From: Macrophomina tecta
Taxonomy: Eukaryota > Ascomycota > Dothideomycetes > Botryosphaeriales > Botryosphaeriaceae
DNA: 64,000 nucleotides
Direction of reading: 5' to 3'
NCBI GenBank assembly: GCA_024180945.1
Contig: JAKSGN010000043.1
Coordinates: 1,922,001 to 1,986,000, forward strand
Under the pieces are notes generated by a model. That model was not told the DNA's origin. It searched no databases and saw only the letters and a list, made by a program, of their open reading frames with translations. Made by a program: the position numbers and the translations under genes. Each line of letters opens with the position of its first letter. Positions within the stretch are counted from its first letter, which is position 1. Positions 22,345 to 34,095 of this stretch are shown here, one piece after another.

Positions 22345-25212
22345 TCACATAACTATACACCTCAGCCTCCTCATCCCCTCCTTGACTCGGTCGCGATCTC
22401 TGACATCCTTTTCTCTTTCACGAGCGTTGATCTCAGCCAGGTTTGGCGCACTGCTAGCTCGTTGCCCCGCAGAGCTTCCGGAGTTTGTGCTGCGGATGGT
22501 TGCCAGTCGGGAAAGGTTAGCTCTATCCCGCATACCGCGTCGGCCCGACCGATTGTTGCGAGTGCCACGCAGGTCATCTGCGCTTTGTGCCGCACGCTGG
22601 TTGAGGCCCAAAGCACCGAGAGCGCCAGGAGGAGGGGCGGGCGTGGGAACGCTGTCACGGCGGCGAAGAGCTGCTAGTTGAATGGTTGCAGGAGAAGGTG
22701 GATCCACAACATCGGTTTGTGTTTGGGGCTGTGGCTGGAGTAAATGCGCGTTGGGTTGATATGCTGATGGCTCAGAAATCTGCTGTGGCTGTGGGTTCGA
22801 GCGACTTGCAGGAGCCGGCATCGGCGTGAACTGGAAGTACGCTTGAGTCGGCGGAGGAGAAGTGGATGGCCGGGTGGGACTGGTGTGGTGGCGCGATATG
22901 AATGGCCGGGGCGATTGGCTTGAGGGGTGCGAGTACCGCGAGGAAGAGTTTGACTGCGGTAGGGGATGAGCCGAGTGGGGGTCGTTTTGAGAGCGAAACG
23001 CAAAGTCTGCCGAAGGGCCAGTATCTTGTCTCTCCGGGGGAGCAGAGCGATTGAAGGTATCGGCGACTGCACTTCGGGTGATGGTAGGAATTTGAAGTCG
23101 AGGAAGAGAGGTATGCTGCGCCGGTGGAGATTGCGGGATAGTCGGAAGGCCAACACCCATGGGATGACTTAAGCTGATGCTCATTGCTCCTGGGCCGGGT
23201 GGGTCTGCACTTTCAGTATATGGCGGCGGAGGAGGTACCCAATTATCTGCATCGCTCTCGTGAGGTATTTCGCGTAAGCCGTCGGCACGTCTGTACTCCA
23301 GTGGCTGGTCTGGAAGTGCGCGCAGATGCCTTCGGGTTGCAGGGGCTACCGCTGCAACAGTCGCTGCTCTATTCAATGACATCTGTGACCGAGGCTGGCC
23401 ATGGGAATATGGTTCCTCAAAGGCAGCTTGAGACTCGTCATCATGGACCTGAGTTCTCAGCGGGCTGGGTACCCGATTGCGGGGAGCTGAGACAGGGCTG
23501 CTTGTCGTCGATGACCGGAGGAGGTTGTTCCTCGCTGCCGCTCGAGCTGCCTCCCCCCTTCTCTGCGCTACAGTTCGAGTCCGAACAAGCTCGACCTCGC
23601 GTTCGAAATCGATGTCGTCTTCAGGCAATTTCTCACCCGGTAGGGTCTCGTCCAAGTCAATTTCGATCTTCTCTGTGCGGTCAGGATGCCCAGGCGGGTC
23701 TGAGCTTTGGCTGAAGTCAAAGTCCATCATGATCAGCATTCCTGTAGTCTTCGCGGTTTCTCCTGGCATGATAGGAGTATCAGGAGTTGTGTTCCACACG
23801 ACGTTGCCAACTGCAAGCAGTCGCTCCGTGGTTTCTTGTGCGAAGCCGGAAAGCCAACGCATGGCAGATATGTCCTGGGACGAGGTGTCCTCTGGTCTTT
23901 GCACGGATATACAAGCGCAAGGTGCAACGGGGGTGTGGTGATCAGAATGTTGCCTCGACTCTCTGTACACTGCAGCATTTGATTCGAAGCCATCCGGTAG
24001 CCTGTACAGCCAGATAGAGTTTGAATCGTGCTGCTTGACAGCAACAGCGACATGATCTGCGCCGGGGGAAACGGTAGGAAGAGCATCTTCCAAAGATTCG
24101 GCTCTCATATAACGCCCAACTTCTTGAGGAGGCTCTTTTGTCTCCAAGAACTGCACGCCGGCTAGATCGTAAATGCCCCACGAGTCTTCTTCAGCATCGA
24201 AGGCAAAGAGCTCGTTGACCTGCCCTGTGAGGGTATCTGGCAGGAGCACTGCCTGTTTTGCCGTGACGGCCTTTTCGGGGAAGAGGATCTGGCGAGTCCA
24301 TGCAACGTGGCATTCCTGGGGGATCAATTCGCCGTCTTCGGTGAAGGGGCCGTCAAAGGCGCCGTGGACGGAGAAGACGGTAGTTGCACGAGGCAGCCTC
24401 GCAGAGGTGGTAGCAAGCAGCGTACGTCCATCGTCTGAGAAAGCGAGATGGTCCATAGGATCGCAGTTCACGGAGCGTCTGTCGTGCTCCGAAGCCTTCT
24501 CGGCCAATGAGACGAGCTCAATGCCGTACTGGTAACCGGTAGCCAGGACCATGCCATCAGGGGACAGGGCAATGGTATTCGCGTCGACGGTCAGAATCAC
24601 GCTCTTTGTCTTCTCCAAGCCGTGGTTGTCGCCGTCTTGCAAGCGGTACAGGTCGACCTTGTGGGGGGTGGACAGCACAGCAAGCAAGGAGCCGTCATCT
24701 AGAACCTCGACTGCGATGGGCTTGCGGCGGATCTCCAGAGTCCTCATGAAAGTGCGAGGCAGCTTGTCGGCCTGCACGAGCCAGATGTTCTTGGTGCTGA
24801 AGACGGCAATGATGCGGCCCTTGGGCGAGATGGAGAAGCCGAAAGGCTGGGGCAAGGCTGAGGAGGTGGCCGTGTCGGAGACGAGATTGAGCAGGGTGAT
24901 GCTCGGGCGGGGGTGCTGGGGCTGGCGGGCGCGCAAGGAAGCAGCATCTTTGGAGTCGGCATGGCTCATGTTCGAGGCGTGCGAAGAGGTAGCCAGGGTG
25001 GAGAGGGCGGTCGAGGCGACGCTGCGGGCGGTGGTGGCCGTGTAGCTGGCGGAGGAGCGAGCGGCAGTGGACAGCGGCGGCGAAGGGGGCGTGTCGCGGT
25101 CGTGCAAAGGCCGTGGCTCGTCCGGGGCATGGTCGGCGTTGGATGGCAGCGGCGGCGGCGGGCTATAGAGGTCGTCGTCGTCGGCGTCGTCGCCGTAGGT
25201 TACGCGTTCCAT
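22345..25212 (-). CDS. Propeller-like fungal protein ending in a CaaX box
   Basis: Single 955-codon frame. Residues 1-110 are acidic then Ser/Thr/Pro-rich. About 115-530 look like WD40-type blades, with alternating strands such as FGFSISPKGRIIAVFS, DGSLLAVLSTPHKVDLYRL, TIALSPDGMVLATGYQYG and HLAFSDDGRTLLATTSAR. The remaining ~420 residues are Pro/Ser/Gln-rich and disordered. The last four residues are C-I-V-M, a canonical farnesylation box, preceded by a highly basic helix (REREKDVRDRDRVKEGMRR) like the polybasic segments beside prenylated tails. Membrane anchoring by farnesyl plus basic charge is therefore inferred. I do not recognise a named function. A GTGTAT donor-like site lies three codons before the stop, so a spliced alternative ending is possible but not needed. 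Confidence 0.8.
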   Translation of the reverse strand: MERVTYGDDADDDDLYSPPPPLPSNADHAPDEPRPLHDRDTPPSPPLSTAARSSASYTATTARSVASTALSTLATSSHASNMSHADSKDAASLRARQPQHPRPSITLLNLVSDTATSSALPQPFGFSISPKGRIIAVFSTKNIWLVQADKLPRTFMRTLEIRRKPIAVEVLDDGSLLAVLSTPHKVDLYRLQDGDNHGLEKTKSVILTVDANTIALSPDGMVLATGYQYGIELVSLAEKASEHDRRSVNCDPMDHLAFSDDGRTLLATTSARLPRATTVFSVHGAFDGPFTEDGELIPQECHVAWTRQILFPEKAVTAKQAVLLPDTLTGQVNELFAFDAEEDSWGIYDLAGVQFLETKEPPQEVGRYMRAESLEDALPTVSPGADHVAVAVKQHDSNSIWLYRLPDGFESNAAVYRESRQHSDHHTPVAPCACISVQRPEDTSSQDISAMRWLSGFAQETTERLLAVGNVVWNTTPDTPIMPGETAKTTGMLIMMDFDFSQSSDPPGHPDRTEKIEIDLDETLPGEKLPEDDIDFEREVELVRTRTVAQRRGEAARAAARNNLLRSSTTSSPVSAPRNRVPSPLRTQVHDDESQAAFEEPYSHGQPRSQMSLNRAATVAAVAPATRRHLRALPDQPLEYRRADGLREIPHESDADNWVPPPPPYTESADPPGPGAMSISLSHPMGVGLPTIPQSPPAQHTSLPRLQIPTITRSAVADTFNRSAPPERQDTGPSADFAFRSQNDPHSAHPLPQSNSSSRYSHPSSQSPRPFISRHHTSPTRPSTSPPPTQAYFQFTPMPAPASRSNPQPQQISEPSAYQPNAHLLQPQPQTQTDVVDPPSPATIQLAALRRRDSVPTPAPPPGALGALGLNQRAAQSADDLRGTRNNRSGRRGMRDRANLSRLATIRSTNSGSSAGQRASSAPNLAEINAREREKDVRDRDRVKEGMRRLRCIVM

Positions 25213-27584
25213 TGCGCATCAGCAGGGCATGACGGGCTGCGCGATGGAGGCAGGAGTCGTCCGGCGCATTATAGACGCAGAATGGAGGGCAGGCCGCACT
25301 CAGTCGTGCACCAGCAGTGCGACTGTGGAGTCGCGGGCAGCGTGTGGGCCTGCTGCTGCTCCCAGGGCTCTCTGCTCCAGTCCAGCAGCCCTAAAAATAG
25401 GCCCTGCCCTCGGTCTGCACGTGCGCGATACGAGATCCCAGCAAATGACGCCCCTCCGCCCTTCAAGAAGGCACGCATTTATGTATCGGACGCCTCGCTT
25501 GAAATTCCGCCTGACCCGAAAAATGCCTCCCGCTCCAACTGCTGCCACCCCGTCCTGCGCCTGTCCTGCCATTCTCGCCCGCCGTGCGCTCTGCCAACGC
25601 GCCCCCCGGTCCTGCGCCGCTCGCCGCCACCCTCCCGCCGCGCTCACCCTCCTCGTGCCATCCACGCGGGGGTCGTTGCGCCCGTGAAGCTTGATGCGCC
25701 AGCTCGGAGCTCCTCAAGCTGCTATCAAACGGGCAGGGATCAGCTGTCGCGTGCATGCTACTCCACTTGTGCCGGGGCCCACAACACCCAAGTCCACCAC
25801 TGCTTCGCAAATTATTCTCGGGCCCCTCGACGCGCCAAGCCGATCTGCATACGGAGCCTGCCCATAAAATCCTCTCCTGCAGCTCAAGATTAGCACATGG
25901 TGAACGCTTCGCGACTGTCTGCCTCAGGAGCAATGCGCCGACCCTCTTGATATGATCAGCTTGGCTTTATTTCGTTTGGGCGACTTTCCCACGTCCCCAC
26001 GCATGCTTGCGCCTGCTGCTCCGTTCTTTTTGGGGCTGCCCTCGTCCCCAAAAGTCGGTGTCTTTTTTTCGGCCTTGGCTGAGACGCCCGTCTCTGTGAA
26101 TGAGGTTTGCGGGCAAAGGAAAACGGCCGAGCTGTCCATGCGAACGTAGCTATATTCGGAAATTCCCACAAGACAGCGAACGACTCTTTCCCCGCAGCGC
26201 AGACCGGATGGTTGCTGTCGCGAGGGTCGGCCATTCCAGGATGAAACAAGCTCAAAAGAGTGCAGCGTCAGCAAAGTATATCACGTGGAACAGTCCATCA
26301 GCGTGTTTGCCGATGACGTCGGCGGCTGTGAACTTGATGCAGCCAGAGCCGCTGTGGGCATAGGCATATTCATGATATATTTACAGTTCAAGGCGCCTCT
26401 TCGGCTGCCAGGTGAAACCTCGCCCCGGTCCATCTCCCCCCGGATGATCAAGTTACCAGAAATAGTATGCGTTTTCGCTAAAGAAGGCAAAGAGCAGAAG
26501 CTCAGTGAGAGACTCAACGACCATATTCACGATGGCCTTGGAGTCGTCAGATATATAGTCCCCGCCTTCTACAAGACTCGGGAGACCAGGAGCGGCCATT
26601 GCCGCGATTCGCCGACTGCTGGAGCAGCCCACCAGTACATCTACATACATCACTGACTCACGTCGACGGTAACGGCTTGACCTTGCTGACATTGCCAGCA
26701 GTGCTTTTTTTTTTTTGGTAAGACCGGTCCTTCTGGCGTCGCTGGTGATGCGTGTGCATGATGCGAGCGCTGGGGGAGTCCTCTTTCTTTTACGTCGACA
26801 TATGCAGTCAGCTAAGTGCAGGGAAAGGCCTGGCCACACTCGCTGTCACGTTCGCGCTCGGCTCCGCAGAGAAATCCATGAACGCCAGCACGCTGCAGTA
26901 TTCGGACGCGGGGCCAAAGAGCGCTGCGCCGAGAAAATGATGGCGCTGACGTAATGGCCGCAGAAACTCACCAACCGCCAGTCCGGCTACTTGCTTTGCC
27001 TGACGAGGTAGAGCACCAGTCAGTGGCACTGTGTGAGGTTGTCCCGCGGATTGCCGGCAGAGATAGGCGGCGTGCAGTGATGGGATGGAAAAGATGCCAG
27101 AGGCGGAGAACAGCGGCGGCACGGGCGTAGATGGGATCTGTTATCATTCGGATCCAGCAATCGTGCGTATCGCAGCGGAGCAGAGCGGGAGGGTGCAATC
27201 AGGGCATGACTCGGCCTCTCTTATGTTTCACCAACCCCGCGCCGGAGACTGAGCTCGTCAAGCTTTCCTCGCCCGCCCTGCAAGTCGCCCCCTCCCCACC
27301 GCTGCTCGCATGCGGCTGCCGCTTTGATCGTGTTATCTCCGCACTGATGCAGGTACTACTTCCTCTCAGCGTCGAGCTGCCATCTTCCGCCTAGCCCCCC
27401 GGCGGCTATCGCAATAAGCCCCGCGAAGCTACGCGTGTGCAGCGCTCTCCGCTGCTCCACCAGCTTATCGCCATGCCACCTCGGCCCTCCCAGTCCGGCA
27501 GCGCTGCGCATTATATATCGCCGCCCACTGCCATCATGTCGCCGCGGTAAGCTCTCCACTTGCTGCGCCGGACGGCCTCTCACC
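25213..27584. promoter_or_regulatory. Divergent region between propeller-like gene and polyamine oxidase
   Basis: 2.4 kb with no supported gene. The oxidase side carries three GATA-type sites (TTATCA near 27139, TTATCT near 27332, TTATCG near 27463) and a TATA box, which would suit nitrogen control by an AreA-type factor; that is inference. Frames around 25229-26956 have no domain and inconsistent phase. Confidence 0.4.
27512..27518 (+). promoter_or_regulatory. TATA box of polyamine oxidase gene
   Basis: TATATAT, 67 bp before the start codon at 27585, in an otherwise GC-rich stretch. Confidence 0.55.
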
Positions 27585-29241
27585 ATGAGACTCTCAGTTC
27601 ACGCCCTCCTTTCCTTCTCATGGGCTGTGTCGAGTTCGGCTGCTGTCCGGCACCCCCGAGCCGATGACCAGCAGTGTCGCAAAACTACCGTGGCCGTGCT
27701 GGGAGCTGGCGTCGCCGGCATCACAGCAGCCCAGGCCCTCTCCAACCAGTCCATCACCGATTTCCTCATCATCGACCGCAACGACTATGTCGGCGGCCGT
27801 GTCGCACACACCACTTTCGGCAGGAAAGCAGACGGATCGCCTTATGTCGTCGAGCTTGGGTAAATCCTCGTGAGCAAGCCGGGCAGCATTTCATTGCTAA
27901 CAGCCTGCCAGTGCCAACTGGATTCAAGGACTGGGTTCGGAAGGCGGCCCGGAAAATCCTATCTGGACGCTGGGCAAGAAGTACAATGTCGCCAACACTT
28001 ACTCTAATTACAGCTCCATTCTCACCTACAACGAGACGGGAGCTGTCGACTACACCCACCTTCTGGACGAGTTCGAGGATGCCTACGCTGTTGCTGAGCA
28101 GAACGCCGGTTACATCGTGACCGAGAACCTGCAGGACATGTCTACTAGGGCAGGCTTCAGTCTTGCTGGATGGAAGCCGAAAAAGAACATGGCTGCCCAG
28201 GCCGTCGAGTGGTGGGAGTGGGATTGGGAAACCTCCTACCCCCCTGAGCAGAGTGGCTTCGCCGCAGGCATCTGGGGCTATAACGCCACTTTCTACCAGT
28301 TCAGCGAGGAGAACAGCTTCGTCATCGACCAGCGCGGCTTCAACGCTTTCGTTATCGGAGAAGCCAGCACTTTCCTCAAAGCTAATGACTCTCGCTTGCT
28401 GCTCAGCACCACCGTGGAAAGCATTTCCTATTCCTCTGACGGCGTCACAGTGCACAATACTGACGGGAGCTGCATCTCAGCAGCTTATGCAATTTGCACC
28501 TTCTCTGTTGGTGTCCTGCAAAACGAAGTCGTAGCCTTTGATCCTCCACTGCCGGATTGGAAGCAGGACGCCATAGAGAATTTCCAGATGGGCACCTACA
28601 CCAAAATCTTCATGCAGTTTAACGAGACGTTCTGGGATCCGGACACCCAGTTCTTCCTGTATGCCGACCCTGACGTTCGAGGCTATTACCCTGTGTGGCA
28701 ATCTCTTTCCACCGAAGGCTTCATTCCTGGCAGCAACATCATTTTCGCAACAGTTGTCGAGGAAGAGTCGTATCGGATTGAACAGCAGACGGTTGAGGAG
28801 ACCACAGCAGAGCTCATGGACGTCCTCCGCCTCATGTTCCCTGATGTGGACATCCCCGACCCCATCGACGTTATGTATCCTCGTTGGAGCCTGGAGCCCT
28901 GGACTCATGGATCTTACTCGAACTGGCCTGTGGGAACCTCGTTGGAGAAGCACCAGAACCTCCGCGCCAACGTGGATCGACTCTGGTTTGCAGGCGAAGC
29001 CAACTCCGCCGAGTATTTTGGCTTCTTGCATGGAGCTTGGTTCGAGGGCCGCGATGTCGGTCAGCGCATTGCAGGTCTTCTTGGAAGTGTTTGCACGAAC
29101 GCAGATGCAACTGGAAATGCGACCGGCGCTTGTGGTGCTATGCAGAGATATCAAGTTCTCCATGCGACGACCTCAATCGAGGAATACAACCTCGGGAATG
29201 GTATTATGGTCAGTCCGTTTGTAACGTACGGAGACGAGTAG
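27585..29241 (+). CDS. Secreted flavin polyamine oxidase
   Basis: Exon 1 27585-27859, intron 27860-27911 (52 nt), exon 2 27912-29241; 534 aa. It is an FAD amine oxidase of the polyamine-oxidase type, oxidising spermine/spermidine or their acetyl forms to an aldehyde, an amine and H2O2. A signal peptide occupies about 1-20, then the Rossmann motif VAVLGAGVAGITAAQAL and IDRNDYVGGRV for ADP and FAD. The splice restores VVELGANWIQGLG, the family's conserved flavin-site strand. The C-terminal FAD segment is LWFAGEANSAEYFGFLHGAW. Many NxS/T sites fit secretion. Without splicing the frame stops just after VVELG. The GATA-rich, TATA-bearing promoter suggests nitrogen-regulated amine use (inference). 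Confidence 0.93.
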
Positions 29242-30805
29242 TCGCGGCTATGATATGTTAATTCCAGTATTTCCACACGACGGGCCAACTGACAATCATT
29301 GCTGGCCTTTTATTAAGTCTGGCAGTTGAGAAACGAGTTCAGGACGGATAGCTCGATGAGGATACTTGATGCCTCGCCGGTATATGGGCTTTACTTTCAA
29401 GTCAGCAGTGCCGTCTTTCACCAGATCTACTTCAGGCCATATTATTTCCATCTCGCTGCTACCCTGCTCTCAGGCTCGGTATTTTTGCTCCGAACCCTGA
29501 AATTTCAGTTCCTGCAATTTAATTGTCGATATCGACGGGGCAAAGTAGCTCTGGGAGGAGCTTGGACTGAATGTTTCAATAGGATTTGGACTTTCGGGAG
29601 GCCAGGCTGACAACAAGTGTGTACGGAGCTTTCGATGCAAGCCGAAATGCGGGAGTCCCGCTGTTTTTCGAAATTCTTACAACGATCCACTCTATTTAAA
29701 AGCCTCGGCAGTTTCCAATTGCGTTTTTCTCCCTCTGCCGGAAAACGCGCTGTTCCTGCCTGAAACGGTAGCTAATATGTGCTCAGGCCACGGCCGGGTT
29801 CTAACAGCAACATCAGACCATCGGATTCTTCGGCTCACAAGAGCCAATCACCCCATTCTGACTTTGAAAAATTGATCACGCTTCTACGGCAGTTCGAGAG
29901 CCGTTATTCCTACCAAAGCAAAGAAGCACGTGAGTATTGAAGTTAGTCCTGGAATTCCTCCTGCCCTATCGACCAGGAAGACGGAAATAGTGTGTTTCAA
30001 CACCTACAGACCCACGCTGGTCTATCGATAATTGTACTTATTCAAAGATTTATCATGCTAACCTTCGGAAAGCCTCTGAAATCTGTACATCATCTTACCC
30101 TCCAGAGGCTTCCTCGGCGCGCGATCAGTGATCAAGCCGTCGCAGTTACCGGTACCGAAATCTCTGGCTGCTGAGCATCCTATCAGAGGTGACAAGAAAT
30201 ACATCACGCTACAGTCCCCAGTTCATGGCGAGCATTGTGCCAACGGTTGTCCGTCCGGTTCGGGAGCTTAGGGTGCGCGACCATTTCGAGATCGGTCCGA
30301 AGATGTCATGGCTACGTCGTACGATGTCCGAACACACCCCACGGCAGCCCGAGAAAGCCTATCTGGTCTTGAATTACGCTTGACAGACTCGCATTCGAAC
30401 CTGGGGATGCAGATAGTGTAAGAATCAAGTGCTCCGTCGCCAGCACACAAAATACGCCGAGTATGCGGAAAGTGGTGCGTTACCTGTCCCATGGATTCAA
30501 TAGCAGCATAGGAGCAGGGCAAAGACCAACTGCGTCGGCCGAGAAATCATTCTGAAGTGGAGCACCTTCCACTTAACGGTCAAGGTGTGTGGCTATGGAG
30601 TTTTTCTGGAAGCTTGATCATTCGTCATACCCATGTAGTTGGGAAACGTCACTCTGGGGTATTCCGTGATGATCCTGCTTTGTAGCGACCGACGCAGAGC
30701 TTATTAAGTCCGCTGTTTCTCAATTTTCATTGATATCACATTGCTTTTCCACTTCACCGGCTTTGAATGAGGTTCTACGATCCGCATCGCGAATATTATT
30801 AGACC
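29242..30805. other. Intergenic, no gene seen
   Basis: 1.56 kb between the polyamine oxidase stop and the next start. Frames are short and frequently stopped. A T-loop-like GGTTCGAATGC on the minus strand near 30390-30400 is not backed by an A box or acceptor stem. Confidence 0.55.
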
Positions 30806-32824
30806 ATGGGATCAATTGCGCAGAATTGGAAACCCCCGCAAGGGTATGAGAGCCGGCCTGTTGCTGTGCTCGGAGCTGGTGTGCTGGGGCGCCGCATAGG
30901 TGAGTATTTACCATTGAACTTAGAGTTTATGCGCCATATCGGGGCCTGATAGTCGAATAGCTTCATGCTGGGCGGCTGCGGGGTACGAAGTCCATGTTCG
31001 GGACCCTGATTCAAAGCAGCGCGAAGATTGCATTCAGTATGTCAATGAAAACCTCCAAACTTTTCAACATCTCGCGAGAAATGTGCCTTCTGGCAGCACG
31101 GCCACTTTTAAAGACGTAGAGTCCGCTGTGCAAGACGCCTGGCTTGTGTTCGAATGCGTCCCAGAAAAGCTCCAGTTGAAGATCGAAACGTTTGCGGAAC
31201 TCGAGAAGCTCGCGCCAAACGACTGTATACTTGCCACCAACTCATCTTCCTATAAATCTTCTGAGATGCTCGAAAAAGTCAGCGAGGCTACAAAGCAGCG
31301 CATCCTCAATACGCACTACTTCATGCCGCCCAAGATCATGGCCGCCGAGCTGATGACCGACGGCCACACCTCCCCGGAGATATTTCCGTTCCTTGTGGAG
31401 CGTTTCAGAGAGGCAGGATTGAAACCATACGTGGCGCGAAGAGAGTCCACGGGTTTCATCTTCAACAGGCTGTGGGCAGCCGTCAAACGCGAACTGTTGA
31501 CCATACTAGCGGAAGACGTAGCGGATGTCCCAACGCTGGATGCCATCTATTCCGACGTCATTCTAGGCGGCTCATACCCACCCTTCAAGCTCATGGACCG
31601 TAAGTTTTCCCACTTCCCTGAGATATCAACTCTTCCCGGCTGACTCCGCGCCATGCAGTCACTGGCCTTGACACTGTCGCCTTCATCGAAGAGCACTACA
31701 TCAAAGAGCGTGGCCTCCCCTCCACCCACCTCGACTATCTCCGCCAAAACTACATCGACAAAGGCAAACTCGGCAACAAGAGCGCCCGCAGCGGCTTCTA
31801 CCCACCAACCACCAGCACTACCTCCGACCTCTCCTCCTCTTCCTCCGCCCAACTCACCCCGCCCCGCCGCCTTCTCGCCCTCGACCTGGGCCTCTCCTTC
31901 CCGACAAACTTCCGCAACGCCGGCTCGCTCCTCGAACTCACGCTGCCCTCCCCCCTCTCCTCCACCGCCACCCTCCGCACCCTTCTCTCCAACCTCCCCA
32001 GCCCCGACGGCCTCGCCATCTGCCCGCGCACGCGCCGCATCTTCTGGACGACCATGGGCAGCATCGGGCAACCGGACGGCGCGCTGCACACGGCGACGCT
32101 GCCGTCCCTTTCCGACGCGCGCGCGCTGGTGCCCGCGCGCGACGAGCGCGTCCACACGCCCAAGCAGGTCGCCGTCGACAGCGAGGCGCGGAAGGTGTAC
32201 TTCTGCGACCGCGAGGGCATGCGGGTGCTGCGGTGCGGGTACGACGACGGCGGGGAAGTCGAGGTGCTGGTCGCGAACGGCGATTGGCGCGTCGACGCAG
32301 AGAGGGCGGACACGGCGGAAAGGTGGTGCGTGGGCGTGGCGGTGGGGAAAGGGGCGGGCAAGGTCTTCTGGTCGCAGAAGGGGCCAAGCAAGGGCGGGAA
32401 GGGGCGGATTCTCTGCAAGAGTTTGGATGGGCCGGGGGAGGAAGCGGCGGCGGCGGCGGTGGTGGTGGTCGAGGGGCTGCCGGAGCCGATTGATCTGGAG
32501 TGGGTGGAGAAGGAAGGAGAGGAGGGCGGCTGGCTGTACTGGTCCGATAGGGGGGAGCTGCCGTTCGGGAATAGTTTGAATGTGGTGAGGCTGGATGGGA
32601 GGGGCAGGGTCGTGGAGGATGAGAAGGTGGAGGGGCCGCGGAAGCACAGGATCCTGGCTACGAAGTTCAACGAGGCGATTGGCCTGAAGGTGGATGCAGA
32701 CGGCGGGCGTATCTACGTGGCGGACTTGGGCGGCGCCATATGGTGCTGTGATTTGGAGGGCCGTGGGAAGAAGAAGGTGTACGAAGACGAGAACCGAGCC
32801 TTTTTGGGACTAGCTATGTTGTAG
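30806..32824 (+). CDS. 3-hydroxyacyl-CoA dehydrogenase fused to a beta-propeller
   Basis: Exons 30806-30899, 30961-31599 and 31659-32824; 632 aa. Residues 1-295 are an NAD-dependent 3-hydroxyacyl-CoA (or related 3-hydroxyacid) dehydrogenase: VAVLGAGVLGRRIASCWA binds NAD, ATNSSSYKSSEM follows, the catalytic His is in NTHYFMPP and the paired Glu in MAAELMTDGH, and the C-terminal helical domain contains GFIFNRLWAAVKRELL. A Ser/Thr linker (about 295-315) leads to ~315 residues of SMP-30/YWTD-like propeller: RRIFWTTMG, PKQVAVDSEARKVYFCD, KVFWSQKG, GWLYWSDRG, NEAIGLKVDADGGRIYVAD. Both splice junctions keep phase, and the linker and propeller share the last exon, so the fusion is not an artefact of joining neighbours. 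Substrate unknown. The third exon is strongly GC-rich and gives long antisense shadow frames. Confidence 0.87.
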
Positions 32825-34095
32825 AATCCATCAAGTCTTGGGTAGGCTTTGACTTCGAACACAGAGCCGCATGGCCATGGAGGTCGTTTCTTGCATAGCG
32901 TGTCCTGCAAAAATAGCATTGTTCACTTCCCCTGCTTTGAAGCTCTCTTTGTCTTAAAATAAGAGTAATAGACCAGCATTGTGGGCGGCGTAGGGCCCAC
33001 AATTTGCGCATGATGTCCAAGGAAGCCAACCAAGGGCCTTTCGTTCAGGCTTCGGCGAGCAAGGGTAGTTGTAAAGACAGTGCCACTATCAGTGATTCGT
33101 GTTATCCAGATCAGATCAAATTGTGCCAACAAAGGCACCGGAGGATCTACACTAAGTTTACAAAGGCCGGTTTCGCCCCGACCGTGGCGTCAGATGCTTG
33201 CCGACATGTAGTAATCCCCCGTTCGGTACCAGATCTTGAACCATCCCTTAGCTGGCACATGGCAGCCGAGAGCCAAATGCCACGGTAGCGCGTCCCAAAA
33301 ACCCTGGTCCCTCGCTTCACGTGGAGATCGGAAGATGGCAGGGTGAACCAGTGACGCAAACGGATGCGAAAATAGCGGTAAGTGGGGTAGCGGCTCGGGC
33401 TTGCCGTTTGGTTCCATATCGCCTCAGCAGCGCCCGTCCAGCTTTGGAAGATGATGTGGCCGATCCAGAGGAATCTCACACGAGGCAGAATACCCTGATG
33501 TGCTGTGCTCGGTCGAATTACTGGCGGATCCTCAAGATAGTGGTGGCGAAGCAAGTAGCCATTAGCGGCGCTGCACGCGAGAGCCGAGGCGCCAAAATAC
33601 ATCCCGTGATTTTGTGGAAAGGGATGAAAGTATGGAACTGTGAGAATTCTCGGTTCATTACACCTGGACGAGCACCGAAACACCCAAGTGCTGCCCGTAC
33701 AGAGAAGACTCGACCATCATCGTTTGTGCGCAATTCGAATGACGTGATCGAAGTCAAGCGCTTTCGAGAGCGTAGAACATTCGGAGCAAGCCCCGAAATT
33801 AAGGTATTTGCCGAAAGAAGCGGCCGGAGTCTGATTGTCAGTTCATACGGCATGTTTGTGTTGTTGTTGACATACGGAGACTCGGCTCCCCTCTTCAGCC
33901 GCCTTCGTGATCCCCGCACCTTGCCGAACATGCATATCCCTGCAGTACAAGGGTTGTAAGCTGATACACTACGGGAATCGTCAGGAGAGAAAAAGTAAGA
34001 AAGAGTCGGGGTTGTCTCATGGACGTGCTGCTCAGACATATAATCCGCACGCGTCAGAATGCTTCAGTCACTCATTTCTCGCTCATCTCTCGACA
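32825..34095. other. Intergenic, no confident gene
   Basis: 1.27 kb between the dehydrogenase-propeller stop and the monooxygenase start. The minus strand carries an ORF at 33147-33683 with some membrane-like stretches (YFGASALACSAANGYLL), and another frame reads PWHLALGCHVPAKGWFKIWY at 33190-33417. The two do not join in one phase, so I see at best a relic. Confidence 0.4.

Noticed and set aside
30380..30470. T-loop-like GGTTCGAATGC suggesting a tRNA on the minus strand
   Set aside because: No A-box, no matching acceptor or anticodon stem at the right distance.
31547..32647. Long minus-strand open frames opposite the propeller exon (366 and 290 codons)
   Set aside because: They are antisense to a well-supported exon, low in complexity and caused by the high GC of that exon.
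33147..33683. 178-codon minus-strand frame with membrane-like stretches
   Set aside because: A second frame carries the more protein-like PWHLALGCHVP segment and the two cannot be joined by a clear splice. Kept only as a possible relic.
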